Virus record (IMG/VR): IMGVR_UViG_3300019926_000239
Location: 1 to 56,472 of that record
Direction: 5' to 3' (one strand)
Length of the DNA stretch: 56,472 nt
From: a virus
Each line of letters begins with the position of its first letter. The first letter of the stretch is position 1. The translations under genes were made by a program, and so were the position numbers. The notes beneath the pieces were generated by a model. That model did no database searches and was not told the DNA's origin. It was given only the letters and a program-made list of their open reading frames with translations. Shown piece after piece: positions 14,638 through 24,570 of this stretch.

Positions 14638-17082
14638 ATGGCATTCACACCCGGCATGGAACAAAGCGTGCGCGTGAACGTCGAGAGCGGCGGCGCGGAA
14701 CAGTTTATGGGGCGGATGGACGGCGTAGCGGATAGCCTCTTGAGCATCAAGGGCGCGGTGGGCGTAGCCGGTGCCGCCCTCGCCGGACTCGCCGCGGGCG
14801 CACTCGCCGAATCCATCTCACAAGCACGCAAGTTCGAGGACGCGATGGTTGAGGTGCGCCGGGTGACAGCGGAAGGCGTCGGCGACAAACTCACCGACGA
14901 CATCAAGCAAATGGCGGCTAACATACCGATAGCGCGTGAGGAACTCGCAAGCGTGACCGCCGACGCGGCACGGTTTGGTGTCGAGGGTGAGAAGAACATC
15001 CAACGGTTCGCCACGGTAACGGCTAAGATGGCAACCGCCACCGACCTCAACACTAACCGCGCCGGTGAGGCACTCGCCAAACTCGCCACCATAACCCAAA
15101 CCCCGATGGACGAGGTTGAGAAACTCGGTAGTTCCATCAATAGCCTCGGCAACACGATGGCAACCTCACAAAGTGAGATTGTCGAAGGTAGCCTCCGGGC
15201 AAGCGCGCAACTAAGCAACCTCGGGGCAAGCCAAACCGAGATATTCGGGCTACAAGCCGCACTTAACGAAGTGTCGCCAAGCGCACGCCGCGCCGGTACA
15301 AGGTTGCGCCGCGTAGCCCAGGGCATAAGCAACCCCAAGAACGCGCAAGAGTACGCCAACGCCCTCGGCATGAGCGTCGAGGAGTTCAACCGGATGAAAG
15401 ACCAGAACCCCATCGGCATAATTCGAGAGATGGCGGTGGCACTCGGCAACGGTGGTGAGCGTGCCGACAAGATGGCTAAGGTGATGAACAAGCGCACCCT
15501 CGCCGCGATGAACGCGCTAAGTACCAACATCGACGGACTCGACGCCGCACTCAAACGCAGCAACGAGGAGTTCGAGAAGGGCGAGAGCCTACAAGACGAG
15601 TTCGAGACTAAGATGAATACGTTTAGCGCGCAACTCACCATCCTCAAAAACCGGTTCGCCAACCTGGGGCAAGAAATAGGTAAGATGTTCCTCGACCCTA
15701 TGACCAAGGCACTCAAGAGCGTCAACGACTTCATCAAGGGTGGCGGGCAACTCACCGGCATGATAGACGAAAAGGTGGCAGCGTTCGGACTCCTCGGCAC
15801 GATAGTGGGTGGCACCGCCGCCGCGATAGTCACGTTCACCAGCGTAGCACTCTCGCCACTCTTGGGTGTAATAGCCGCGGTCGGTGCGGCAATATGGGCA
15901 CTCAAAAACAACTTCGCCGGCGTGCGTGACGCGGTGATGGAGTTAGCCGGCATCGTACGCACCAATTTCAGCATCGTAAAGGATATATTCCTCTCCGTGG
16001 TGAGCGACATTCAATCCACGTGGAACCAATACGGCGGCGCGATACTCGCCAACTTCGAGAGCATCTTCGGCGACATCAAGCAAGCCGTTATGGGTGCGGT
16101 GCGGTTCATACAGAACAACGTATGGAAGCCGGCACTCAAATTCCTAAACTCCTTCTGGGATAAGGAGGGCGGCAGCCTACTCGACTCGGTAGCCACCATA
16201 TTCCTCGCCATCCAACGCGTAGCCAAACGCATCATAAACGGGTTTGAAGCGGTGTGGGCAGCGTTCGGTGACGAGATAGTTACCATCGTGAAGTTCGCGT
16301 TTGACGCCGTCGGCGGCATAATAAAGACGGCGGTACGCACCATCACCACCATCATTAACGTGTTCGCCAAACTCCTCAAAGGCGACTGGAAGGGCGCGTT
16401 TGATGAGATAGTGGACTTCGCAAGCACCTCACTAAGCGGCTTGTTCGGTTTCATCAAAAAGTGGGGCGGGAGAGTCCTCAAGTGGCTCGGTGGGCTACTC
16501 GGTGACTTTGCATCGTGGGCGGGCGACGTAGCCGGTGCGATAGTGGACGGCATCGTACAAGGTGCAAAGGACGCGGTGAAACTCGGTAAACAGATATTCA
16601 ACGCGTACATCGAGTTTATGAAAAGTCTACCTGGTGAGATTATGGACGCGTTCAGCGACTTTGCGGTGAGCATAGGCGGGCGCATCAAGCAAGCGATAAA
16701 TAACGCGCTTGGGCTACCGCGCGAAATAACCATCGGTGACGTGAGCGTGCAAGGTAATGAGGTGTTCAGCGGCAAGACGTTCACCATACCGGCACTCGCC
16801 GAGGGCGGCATCGTAAACGAACCTACGATGGCGATGGTCGGTGAGGCGGGGAGTGAGGCGGTTATCCCCCTCGATAAACTTGAGCAAGTTATGGGTGGCA
16901 CCGGCGGCGGCAGCGGGCAATCGGTAGCGCAAGCACTCGCCGACACCACGTTCACCATAACCGACGCGTCGTTCACCCTCGACGGTGAGGTGGTTACGGT
17001 GGACAAGATGGAAGCACGTTTCGAGCAAGAGGGCACCAGGACGGAGTTAGCCGAGCGCCGTAAAAATACACGGAGGCGGTAA
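14638..17082 (+). CDS. Tail tape measure protein, 814 aa
   Basis: The N-terminal third matches the TP901-type tape measure core, with helical phrases such as ELASVTADAARFGVEGEK, LGNTMATSQSEI and NEVSPSARRAGTRLRR. A long hydrophobic region (about 380-425) with LLGTIVGGTAAAIV is a typical central membrane-like segment. The C-terminus carries ALAEGGIVNEPTMAMVGEAG, a very common tape measure end motif. By the usual ratio of about 1.5 angstrom per residue the tail would be roughly 120 nm. Confidence 0.9.
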   Translation: MAFTPGMEQSVRVNVESGGAEQFMGRMDGVADSLLSIKGAVGVAGAALAGLAAGALAESISQARKFEDAMVEVRRVTAEGVGDKLTDDIKQMAANIPIAREELASVTADAARFGVEGEKNIQRFATVTAKMATATDLNTNRAGEALAKLATITQTPMDEVEKLGSSINSLGNTMATSQSEIVEGSLRASAQLSNLGASQTEIFGLQAALNEVSPSARRAGTRLRRVAQGISNPKNAQEYANALGMSVEEFNRMKDQNPIGIIREMAVALGNGGERADKMAKVMNKRTLAAMNALSTNIDGLDAALKRSNEEFEKGESLQDEFETKMNTFSAQLTILKNRFANLGQEIGKMFLDPMTKALKSVNDFIKGGGQLTGMIDEKVAAFGLLGTIVGGTAAAIVTFTSVALSPLLGVIAAVGAAIWALKNNFAGVRDAVMELAGIVRTNFSIVKDIFLSVVSDIQSTWNQYGGAILANFESIFGDIKQAVMGAVRFIQNNVWKPALKFLNSFWDKEGGSLLDSVATIFLAIQRVAKRIINGFEAVWAAFGDEIVTIVKFAFDAVGGIIKTAVRTITTIINVFAKLLKGDWKGAFDEIVDFASTSLSGLFGFIKKWGGRVLKWLGGLLGDFASWAGDVAGAIVDGIVQGAKDAVKLGKQIFNAYIEFMKSLPGEIMDAFSDFAVSIGGRIKQAINNALGLPREITIGDVSVQGNEVFSGKTFTIPALAEGGIVNEPTMAMVGEAGSEAVIPLDKLEQVMGGTGGGSGQSVAQALADTTFTITDASFTLDGEVVTVDKMEARFEQEGTRTELAERRKNTRRR

Positions 17083-17085
17083 CTC

Positions 17086-17565
17086 ATGGCGTCCGGCGCA
17101 CCGTGGCGGTGGAACGGCGACCAAGGCGGCGGCTACGTTATCGACGGCGTAGGCGACTCGTTCCTCTCGTACGTACGTGGTGAAACCACCGGCGGCACTC
17201 TTGTGTTTGACGTTGAGAGCCAACACACGAACGCCACGGCACGCGAGCGGTACCAAAGCATACGCGCCACGTGTGAGGTGGCGGGCGAGTACGTGAGCGG
17301 AGAGACGGAGACTAATCAACCGTGGTACCGGCTACGCGTGCGCCGCGACACGAACGCCTCACCACTCGTCAAACTTGAGCCGGAGGATAACCTCAACGGC
17401 GGGATGCCCGGCGTGTGGGGTTTAGTGGAGAGTTACGACGATAGTACGGTGGTAGCCGGCAGCGACTACGCGCTTGATGTTAGCCTCCTCGTCCTCGCAC
17501 GCACCGACCAGGTACCTACGCGCCAAGAGGTACGCGACAAGTTTAGCGGTAGCCTCATACCATAA
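17086..17565 (+). CDS. Tail protein downstream of tape measure, 159 aa
   Basis: Begins three bases after the tape measure stop. It is beta-rich, with a pattern RYQSIRATCEVAGEYVSGE and a strand-rich end (YALDVSLLVLART). Position between tape measure and hub suggests a distal tail or minor tail role, such as lambda gpM-like. No family motif confirms this. Confidence 0.55.
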   Translation: MASGAPWRWNGDQGGGYVIDGVGDSFLSYVRGETTGGTLVFDVESQHTNATARERYQSIRATCEVAGEYVSGETETNQPWYRLRVRRDTNASPLVKLEPEDNLNGGMPGVWGLVESYDDSTVVAGSDYALDVSLLVLARTDQVPTRQEVRDKFSGSLIP

Positions 17566-17567
17566 CG

Positions 17568-19478
17568 ATGCAACGGCTACAACTCATCAACCAGGCGGAC
17601 ACCAGCGACGAGGTAAACATCCTCGGCGACCGCATCCTCGACTACTCACCCGACCGTGAGCATACGGCGGTCGGCACGTTTGCGGTTGCGGTGGCACCAG
17701 CGGACGGACGCATCAAACAACGCCTCGGTGATAAGGCGCGGATATATGAGTTGCGTGACGACGGCACGTGGGAACTCCTCTTTAACGGCGAACTCCTCGC
17801 CGCCGACGTGAACGACACCGAGGCGACCGCTACACTCAAAGGTGAGGGCATCGGGCGGCACCTCAAGCGGTCGAGTAATAGCGTGGTGTATGAGGATGTG
17901 AAGTATTGGGAGGCAATAGACGACTACGTGAACGAGTTTTTACCGGATTGGGATTGGACGGTGTACCCACCCGACCCCGTCCCGTTACGTAGCGGCACCG
18001 TGTTAACCAGCATACCGAACGAGACGAGTTTCGATAGTTTCTTCGGCAGCGACATACCGGAACCGTGGTCAACCAACATAAGCGGCGGCGAGGGACTTAA
18101 ACTCCTTCAATCCGCGTTACTCTTTAGCACCGACGCGCGTGAGGTGGAAGCCTCCGGCGGCGTATTCACTCGTAGTAGTACGGCTACCGCCGCCGGCGCA
18201 AGCGACAACCTCGATTATGAGTTCGGAGGTCAAGGCACGGATATACCGGCGGTATTAAAATTCGAGGACGGGCTTGGATACGACCTCGACCCCGACGCGT
18301 ACGACGGGCTTGATAAAGCACCACTCGATTTCCACATACGCCACCGGTTCGAGCGTGAGGACTTCCAAGGTAAAATCGAGTACCGCGTGGACGGGCGTGT
18401 GGTGGGTACGTTCGACACCAGCGAAGGAGACGACCCAAGCAACTATTCAACATACACGTGGTATAACGCGACGGAGACGCGGCTTGATTTCCTCGCCTTC
18501 GGACCGCATACGTTCGAGGTGGCGATGGTCGAGAACAACACCACCGACGCCGACGGCAACCCCGACGACGATTCTAATGTGTATAACGTGGATGCGGTGG
18601 CACCACTCGACAACCGGTACGGACCATATACCTTCTCCTCGACTCTTGAGGGCGGCAGCCTCAAAGGACCGGAACTCTATCCGGCGGAGTACCCATTCCA
18701 AATCGAGGACACGGGCTTAGGTAGCAACCTCACGGAAGTAACAATAGACAGCACACTCGAAAACTCGGAGTTCGGCGTGAACGGCAAGTACCGCGTGCGC
18801 ACCAGCGAAACCGCCTCATACACGGATTTCACGCAAGAGACGTTCACCACCGACCTCTCCAACCAAGCCGGCAACCGCCTCGACGTGAAGTTGGTTTTGA
18901 GCCGGTACACCACCGACACCAGCACCTCACCAACACAAGGCGACACCGGCACCAAACTCACGTTCTACGAGAGCAAGATAAGCACGAACGACGTGCCGGT
19001 GATAAGCGGGCGCAAAGAGTTCAGCGGCACCAACCTCGACATACTCACGCAACTACATGAGGAGGGGCGTATGCGGTTTTCCATACTACATGACTCACCA
19101 GGCAAACCGTACCGCGCCGAGAGTTTCAAAAAGGGCGACATCGTGAAGGATGTCGAGTGGAGGGTTTTGAGCAAGCAAACGGGTGAGGACATATTCGATT
19201 ATTGGAACTCGGTTGAGGTGTTCGGACGGCGGCGCAAAGGCGGGCGGCTTAGTGTGACGGAGAAGGCACCGGCGGAGATAAATAACAGCGGCTACGGTGA
19301 GCGCAAAAACAGCAACATATACCCGCGCATAATAGACGACGAGAGCCAACTCCGCACCGAGGCGGTGCGGTTCCTCCTCAAAGGCGTGGATGGTGACGTG
19401 ACCAAAGCCGACCTCACGATAGCCGCAAAGAATATACCACCCGGATACTCATATAAGATTCAAATGGGTGGCGGGTGA
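17568..19478 (+). CDS. Baseplate hub / tail tip protein with inserted jelly-roll-like domain, 636 aa
   Basis: The start (ILGDRILDYSPDREHTAVGT, then LLFNGELLAADV) is typical of gp27-like hub proteins with two small barrels. The far C-terminus (VRFLLKGVDGDVTKADLTI, then IPPGYSYKIQ) also fits hubs. Between about 165 and 440 there is a beta-rich, Thr/Asp-rich insert with LDFHIRHRFEREDFQGKIEY, likely a surface domain, perhaps carbohydrate-binding. The gene follows a tail protein with two-base spacing. Confidence 0.65.
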   Translation: MQRLQLINQADTSDEVNILGDRILDYSPDREHTAVGTFAVAVAPADGRIKQRLGDKARIYELRDDGTWELLFNGELLAADVNDTEATATLKGEGIGRHLKRSSNSVVYEDVKYWEAIDDYVNEFLPDWDWTVYPPDPVPLRSGTVLTSIPNETSFDSFFGSDIPEPWSTNISGGEGLKLLQSALLFSTDAREVEASGGVFTRSSTATAAGASDNLDYEFGGQGTDIPAVLKFEDGLGYDLDPDAYDGLDKAPLDFHIRHRFEREDFQGKIEYRVDGRVVGTFDTSEGDDPSNYSTYTWYNATETRLDFLAFGPHTFEVAMVENNTTDADGNPDDDSNVYNVDAVAPLDNRYGPYTFSSTLEGGSLKGPELYPAEYPFQIEDTGLGSNLTEVTIDSTLENSEFGVNGKYRVRTSETASYTDFTQETFTTDLSNQAGNRLDVKLVLSRYTTDTSTSPTQGDTGTKLTFYESKISTNDVPVISGRKEFSGTNLDILTQLHEEGRMRFSILHDSPGKPYRAESFKKGDIVKDVEWRVLSKQTGEDIFDYWNSVEVFGRRRKGGRLSVTEKAPAEINNSGYGERKNSNIYPRIIDDESQLRTEAVRFLLKGVDGDVTKADLTIAAKNIPPGYSYKIQMGGG

Positions 19479-19529
19479 ACCGCACCGTACCGCGTGACAC
19501 CGCGCACACCAGCATGAGGTAAACAAAGT

Positions 19530-19985
19530 ATGCCTGTTCCCAACGCAACAAAACTCGCACTCTTGAACGGTAGCATAGACCTGGCAAACGACACAATACG
19601 CGTCCTACTCCTCAACGATAGCCAAGCGTATTCGTTCGACCCCGACCGGGATGCGACGGTGCAAGACGTACTCAACAATAGCACCGAGTTCGGCGACACG
19701 AACTACACGCGGCAAACGTTGAGCAACCAAAGCACGTCGCAAGACGACACCGACGACGAGGGCGTTTTCGACGCCGACGACGTGACGTGGGCGAACCTCG
19801 GCGGTAGTGAGACTATACAAGCCGCGGTCATATACCGGCAAATCGGTGGCGACGACACAACGCCGGGCGACGACGAGGTTATAGCCGTGTTCGATGATAC
19901 GGATATAGCCGAGTTACCTCTCGCCACCAACGGCAGCGATGTGGACCTCGTGTTCGACACCGAGGGCATCGTTAACCTCACGTAA
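19530..19985 (+). CDS. Minor structural protein, 151 aa
   Basis: Opens with NATKLALLNGSIDLANDTIR, a phrase found in many small phage tail or fibre-associated proteins whose first strands read KxALLxGxIDLxxDTIKVxL. The rest is beta-rich and acidic. Likely part of the tail tip or a fibre anchor; the role is inferred from similarity of pattern and its place between hub and fibre genes. Confidence 0.6.
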   Translation: MPVPNATKLALLNGSIDLANDTIRVLLLNDSQAYSFDPDRDATVQDVLNNSTEFGDTNYTRQTLSNQSTSQDDTDDEGVFDADDVTWANLGGSETIQAAVIYRQIGGDDTTPGDDEVIAVFDDTDIAELPLATNGSDVDLVFDTEGIVNLT

Positions 19986-19993
19986 GCGCCTAC

Positions 19994-20019
19994 ACCGCGC
20001 CGCGCGGTTTCACGCGGTA
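19994..20019. repeat. Short copy of GC-rich intergenic repeat
   Basis: ACCGCGCCGCGCGGTTTCAC then GCGGTA, in the 47-bp gap before the fibre gene. Same CGCGGTTTCACGCGGT core as at 6638. Confidence 0.5.
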
Positions 20020-20032
20020 CAACATTTCATAA

Positions 20033-23000
20033 ATGGTAGACGTAGACATAACCTTTGGCGCGGTAGACCTCACGAGTTCTACGTCTACCGAGATAACTGT
20101 TTACGAGGACACTACCGGCGACGGTAACGCGGATAATCAAGCGACACAGACGTTAAGCGCGGGTACGACTTCCTACACTCTTTCCGGGTTTGGCGGCAGC
20201 GGTGATTTATGGTTCGACCTAAAGATAGATGAGGGTAGTGACCTCACGGCGGGTGATATAGTAACCGCACCGGTAGATATAAACTATGCCTCAACGGGAA
20301 CCTCGCTAAACGCGCCGGTAGCCGAGGTCAACGTAGATGACGTTCTGCCTACGTTTGACCCAGGTACCAACTCACTCACGGCACCAACCGCAACGGTAGC
20401 AACCTCCTCACCTTCGCCGGCGGTCGAAATCAAGTCCCTCCTCAACGCACCGCCGGCAACCGTTAACAGCGAAACACCAACGGGCGCGGTCAACGCCACG
20501 GGTGTGGCGGCGGCAGCGGCACCCGTAACGTCCATCTCCTCATCTACACCGGCGGCAAACGTTGAGGCACGCGTATCACTCACGGCACCCACGGCGAACG
20601 TGGGCACCGACACACCCGCGTTTGAAATACGCGCAACTACTTTCCTACAACCACCGGCGGCAACGGTAAACACCTCGACACCAGGTGGCGAAGTGAGTGG
20701 TAGCGGTACGGCGACAGCGGAGGCGACCGCGGCGGTAGTTAGCACCTCGACACCGGTACCAACCGCGGCGGCACGCGGCACGGCACCGTTCAACGCGGTC
20801 GCGGCAACCCTCACCAGCGAAATACCAACGGCTTCCGTGGATGCGTTCATCTCACTCACCACGCCGGCAGCGTCCATCTCCTCATCTACGCCGCCGGCTA
20901 CAACCGAAGCCACGGGCGCGGTACAACTCTCGCACTCGGTGGCGGCGGTTGAGGCGGTTACGCCGGCGGGTGTGGTTGAGCCTACGGTGGTCGAGGCGTA
21001 CGCACCTACGGCAACGATAGCCACTACCACGCCCACACCACTCGTCGAGCGAACGGAGTTCTTGCGCGCACCCACGGCACTACTCACGACGGAGACGCCG
21101 GCGGGTGTGGCTACCGGCAGCGGCACGGCACCGCTAACACACTCCGCGGTATTGGTGGCAACGTCCTCACCAGCGGGCGCGGTTGAGGCAACCGGCGCGG
21201 TGGCACTTACTCCAACGGAGGTCAAACTACGCACGGAAACGCCGCCTATCGCGCCGGCGCGGCGGATACGGATACGACCGGCTACCGAGGAGTTAACGGT
21301 GGAGGGTGTGGTGCCGACCGCCACCGGCAGCGGGACGATAGAGTTGACATCCTCGACGGAGACGGTCAACGCGGTTACGCCTACGGCGAGCGCGGCAGCA
21401 CGCGGCACCGCACCACTCAACGCGGTCGCGGAGGAGGTTGCGGTCGAGACACCGGGCGTTGACGTGCGCACTCTCCGCGATATGCGTGCGCCGGTAGCAA
21501 CGGTAAACACGACTACGCCGACGCTTGAACCACGCGCACTCGGGACGGTTTACTTGAGCGCCGAGGCGGATGAGGTTGAGGTTACTACGCCGGCATTCGC
21601 CGCCGCCGGTAATTCGCCCGTATCGTTCGCGGCACCGCCGGCGGTAATACAAAGCGCTTCACCCTTCATCACGGTTGAGTTGGTTGACCGCCTCACCGCC
21701 GGACCAGCAACCATCACGTCGTCCGCGGAAACGCCAACGGCTACCGGCAGCGGCACCGCCACGGCAAACGTTGAGCGCGCCGCGGAAGTTGAGGCGGTAG
21801 CACCCACACCGTTCCGCCTCTCCCGCATCCTGGTGGCACCACTCGAAACCATTTCATACACACTCGCCGCGGAGGAGGCACGCGCCGACCTCTCATTTGG
21901 CAAGCCACCGACAAGCCGGCGGAAGCCGATAGAGAACCAGCGCGATGAGCGTGAGACGAGGGCAAGTATAGGCGACCGCGAGGATAACGTGACGCCGCGC
22001 GACCCAAGCGAACCGGCGGATGTTGAGATACAGATAACCGATACGGTGACGCCCATACCGGAAACGGGTGAAAGCGTCGTCACGGCGCGGATACGTAACA
22101 CCGTGTCGGAACAACGTACGGTCACGGCGGAACTCAACATAGATTCCCAGGATGTATCCAACCCGGTGGATAGCGTTACGCTTGATATGGACGCGCGTAG
22201 CGCCACCAGGGTGGAACTCAAATGGCAACCGTTCACCGGCGCGGGCGGCACTACCTTCGACGCCACGGCAGCACTCTCCAACGATAGCGATACTACGCAA
22301 ATCAAAGTCGAGCCTACGGTGGCGGGCGTTGAGTACCGACCGGAGATACTCAACACCAACGCGCCGATAATAGGTGAGGACGGTTCATGGAATACTCTTG
22401 ATGTGGAGGTGCGGTACATAAACTTCGGTGCCGATGACGCCGGTACCGGCGAGCAAGTTTATCTTGATACGGGTCAGAAACAAGGCGTTGATACGCAAGA
22501 CCTAATCCTCGCAAGTGGCGAGAGCGCCACCATCACCCACACGTGGCAACCGGCTTATTACCTCGATGGTGGTGAGTATGATGTTACGGCACGCGGTGAG
22601 GCGGAAGCGGATATACCCGACCAGACCGTGCGCGACCGCGTAACGGATACGGTGACGGTTGAGTTGATAGGCGACCCCATAGATATACGTGACCCGGAAG
22701 GTAAACTACACGTCAACATCCAAGGCACCAACTCGCCCGTTAACGAGGGTGAGGCGGCAAGCGTCAACGTTGAGGTGACGAACCCAAGCGGCAGCGAGGA
22801 GGCAAACGGCACCATCGTACTCGCTAACCAAAGTTACGGCAGCGGCTACGGTCGGGATGTGGGCTACGCGGAGGTTGAGGAGTTACAACCGAACGGCGTT
22901 ACTACGGTGCCGGTTGTGTGGGCAACGCGTGAGGGCGATAAAGGCGACCATAACCTCACCGTACGCAGCGGGTGCGCGAACGGCGTCAACGACGACGAGA

Positions 23001-23737
23001 GTATAGATATACCGAACGATGATTGCGCCGATGAGACTACCGTAACCGTCGAGGAGACGGATGGTGCAATAACACCGTGGGCACTCAACGTCACACTCGA
23101 CGGCGTTGAATCACCGATAGCATACACAGAAAACGCAACCGTAGTCGCAAACATAACTCACGTCGGAAACGTGAGCATGAGCGGCATATCCAAACTCAAT
23201 ATAACCGGACAAGGGCGTAACGACGTGGGCGTAGACGTGAGCGGGCTAAACCTCGGTCCCGCCGAAACCGTACGCAAAACGTTCACGTGGAACGCGAGCG
23301 CGGGCTTTGAACCTCCTTCCGGCGGCAGCGAGAATTTCGAGGCGTGTGTCGAGGTGTGGCGCGATGGAACCGCCGACCCACCCGACGACGTAGCGTGCAG
23401 TACGATAACCGTCGAAAGTAGTACGTATGCGTTAACTCAATCCGCGACGGCGAGAAACGGTACAGTCGGAAGTGCCGAAGCCACCGTTGAAACCGTACCG
23501 GCGGGATATGAGAAAATAAGGTATAGTTGGTCGTTCGACGACGACGGCGCACCCGGACGCGCTAACCAACGCGTATGGGAACTCAAATACGATGGCTCGG
23601 CGATAGAAACTAAGATTTGGTCGTCAGACGAGTATGTGAGCGCGGGCGGCACAGAGACAATACCACTACCGGATACGGACGGCGGAACCCTCGAAATCCG
23701 CGCAAACGATGGTAAAGCGAGTATCGGTCCACCATAG
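20033..23737 (+). CDS. Long fibre/adhesin with about 20 short repeats and CARDB-like domains, 1234 aa
   Basis: Residues about 115-600 consist of some 20 tandem units of 22-24 residues with consensus LxAPxAxVxTxTPxxxVxAxG, rich in Ala, Thr, Pro, Val and nearly free of Lys, Cys and aromatics. This suggests a fibrous beta shaft. After a charged stretch, about four Ig/CARDB-like domains follow (about 640-1130; for example VTARIRNTVSEQRTVTAEL and VNVEVTNPSGSEEANGTIV). The tip (about 1130-1234) has aromatic residues and may bind the next protein or host. The Ser/Thr content would allow glycosylation. Confidence 0.7.
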   Translation: MVDVDITFGAVDLTSSTSTEITVYEDTTGDGNADNQATQTLSAGTTSYTLSGFGGSGDLWFDLKIDEGSDLTAGDIVTAPVDINYASTGTSLNAPVAEVNVDDVLPTFDPGTNSLTAPTATVATSSPSPAVEIKSLLNAPPATVNSETPTGAVNATGVAAAAAPVTSISSSTPAANVEARVSLTAPTANVGTDTPAFEIRATTFLQPPAATVNTSTPGGEVSGSGTATAEATAAVVSTSTPVPTAAARGTAPFNAVAATLTSEIPTASVDAFISLTTPAASISSSTPPATTEATGAVQLSHSVAAVEAVTPAGVVEPTVVEAYAPTATIATTTPTPLVERTEFLRAPTALLTTETPAGVATGSGTAPLTHSAVLVATSSPAGAVEATGAVALTPTEVKLRTETPPIAPARRIRIRPATEELTVEGVVPTATGSGTIELTSSTETVNAVTPTASAAARGTAPLNAVAEEVAVETPGVDVRTLRDMRAPVATVNTTTPTLEPRALGTVYLSAEADEVEVTTPAFAAAGNSPVSFAAPPAVIQSASPFITVELVDRLTAGPATITSSAETPTATGSGTATANVERAAEVEAVAPTPFRLSRILVAPLETISYTLAAEEARADLSFGKPPTSRRKPIENQRDERETRASIGDREDNVTPRDPSEPADVEIQITDTVTPIPETGESVVTARIRNTVSEQRTVTAELNIDSQDVSNPVDSVTLDMDARSATRVELKWQPFTGAGGTTFDATAALSNDSDTTQIKVEPTVAGVEYRPEILNTNAPIIGEDGSWNTLDVEVRYINFGADDAGTGEQVYLDTGQKQGVDTQDLILASGESATITHTWQPAYYLDGGEYDVTARGEAEADIPDQTVRDRVTDTVTVELIGDPIDIRDPEGKLHVNIQGTNSPVNEGEAASVNVEVTNPSGSEEANGTIVLANQSYGSGYGRDVGYAEVEELQPNGVTTVPVVWATREGDKGDHNLTVRSGCANGVNDDESIDIPNDDCADETTVTVEETDGAITPWALNVTLDGVESPIAYTENATVVANITHVGNVSMSGISKLNITGQGRNDVGVDVSGLNLGPAETVRKTFTWNASAGFEPPSGGSENFEACVEVWRDGTADPPDDVACSTITVESSTYALTQSATARNGTVGSAEATVETVPAGYEKIRYSWSFDDDGAPGRANQRVWELKYDGSAIETKIWSSDEYVSAGGTETIPLPDTDGGTLEIRANDGKASIGPP

Positions 23738-23748
23738 GAGATAAGAAA

Positions 23749-24570
23749 ATGACACCAACATGGTATGCAACCGACTTCGACCAAGGCACAGACGACGGAT
23801 TAGTGCATGAGAACACCGCCGACACCGCGTACACGAACGCGAGCGAGGCACGCAAAGGCGACGCTACCGCCTCGCCTCTGTACTCCGCCGACCTCGTAGC
23901 GTGGTATCCACTTCAAGAGCCGAGCGGGACTACGCTCGTAGATTTCTCCGGCAACAACTACGACGGCACCTATAACGGCGTGACGCTCGGTGGCGGCGAC
24001 ACCCTTCGAGGGATACTCTCACACTCATGGGACGGTAACGACGACTACGCCGATACGGGACAGAAGTTCGAGTATATGAACAACGGTCAGTTTACCGTAT
24101 GTTGGTGGATGTACGTACTTTCCTCGTCACGTAGTTTTATCTTCGATACGGGGAACGGTTCGAGTTCCAACAACGGTTTTGCCGCCGACTACTCAAGTAA
24201 AGGTAACAACCTCCTCGACCTCGCGCCGCGTAGCACGGGTAATAACCCGCGTCTGCAAATCACGATACCTACGGGCGAGTGGCATCATGTGGCGTGGACG
24301 TGGGACGAGGCGGGTAACGCCAACGGCGAGGTGCGCGCATATAAGGACGGTAGCGTAGGAGATAGTTCGTCAGCCCCCAATATAAGCGCGTCTTCTATCG
24401 CTCAGACCATGCAACTCGGACACATAGACGGTAGTTTCGACCTTAGTTACCCCGGATACCTCTTTGACTTCCGGCTATACAATCGTACTTTGAGCGCGAG
24501 CGAGGTTCAGGAGTTATACGACGTGTGGGCTAACCCGTCAACTCATACCTCGGTGGTGAAAAGCGGATGA
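23749..24570 (+). CDS. LamG / concanavalin-like receptor-binding protein candidate, 273 aa
   Basis: Residues about 45-255 show a LamG-like jelly roll: LVAWYPLQEPSGTTLVDFSG, DGNDDYADTG, GQFTVCWWMYV, GEWHHVAWTWDEAGN and LFDFRLYNRTLSASEVQELY, in the order usual for this fold. Such domains bind sugars or proteins. Located directly after the fibre, it is the best candidate for host recognition. Preceded by GGAGAT as Shine-Dalgarno. Its stop overlaps the next ATG. Confidence 0.75.
   Translation: MTPTWYATDFDQGTDDGLVHENTADTAYTNASEARKGDATASPLYSADLVAWYPLQEPSGTTLVDFSGNNYDGTYNGVTLGGGDTLRGILSHSWDGNDDYADTGQKFEYMNNGQFTVCWWMYVLSSSRSFIFDTGNGSSSNNGFAADYSSKGNNLLDLAPRSTGNNPRLQITIPTGEWHHVAWTWDEAGNANGEVRAYKDGSVGDSSSAPNISASSIAQTMQLGHIDGSFDLSYPGYLFDFRLYNRTLSASEVQELYDVWANPSTHTSVVKSG

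Noticed and set aside
14631-16010. Long minus-strand open frame (459 codons) opposite the tape measure gene
   Set aside because: Mirror of the strong codon bias in the tape measure frame; no start signal, Ser/Pro-rich content and no family resemblance.
16011-17087. Long minus-strand open frame (358 codons) opposite the tape measure gene
   Set aside because: Same cause: avoidance of TTA, CTA and TCA codons in the sense gene leaves the opposite strand open.
20284-21510. Minus-strand frame of 408 codons opposite the fibre repeats
   Set aside because: Repetitive Val/Ser/Ala content copied from the sense repeats; no promoter or Shine-Dalgarno sequence.
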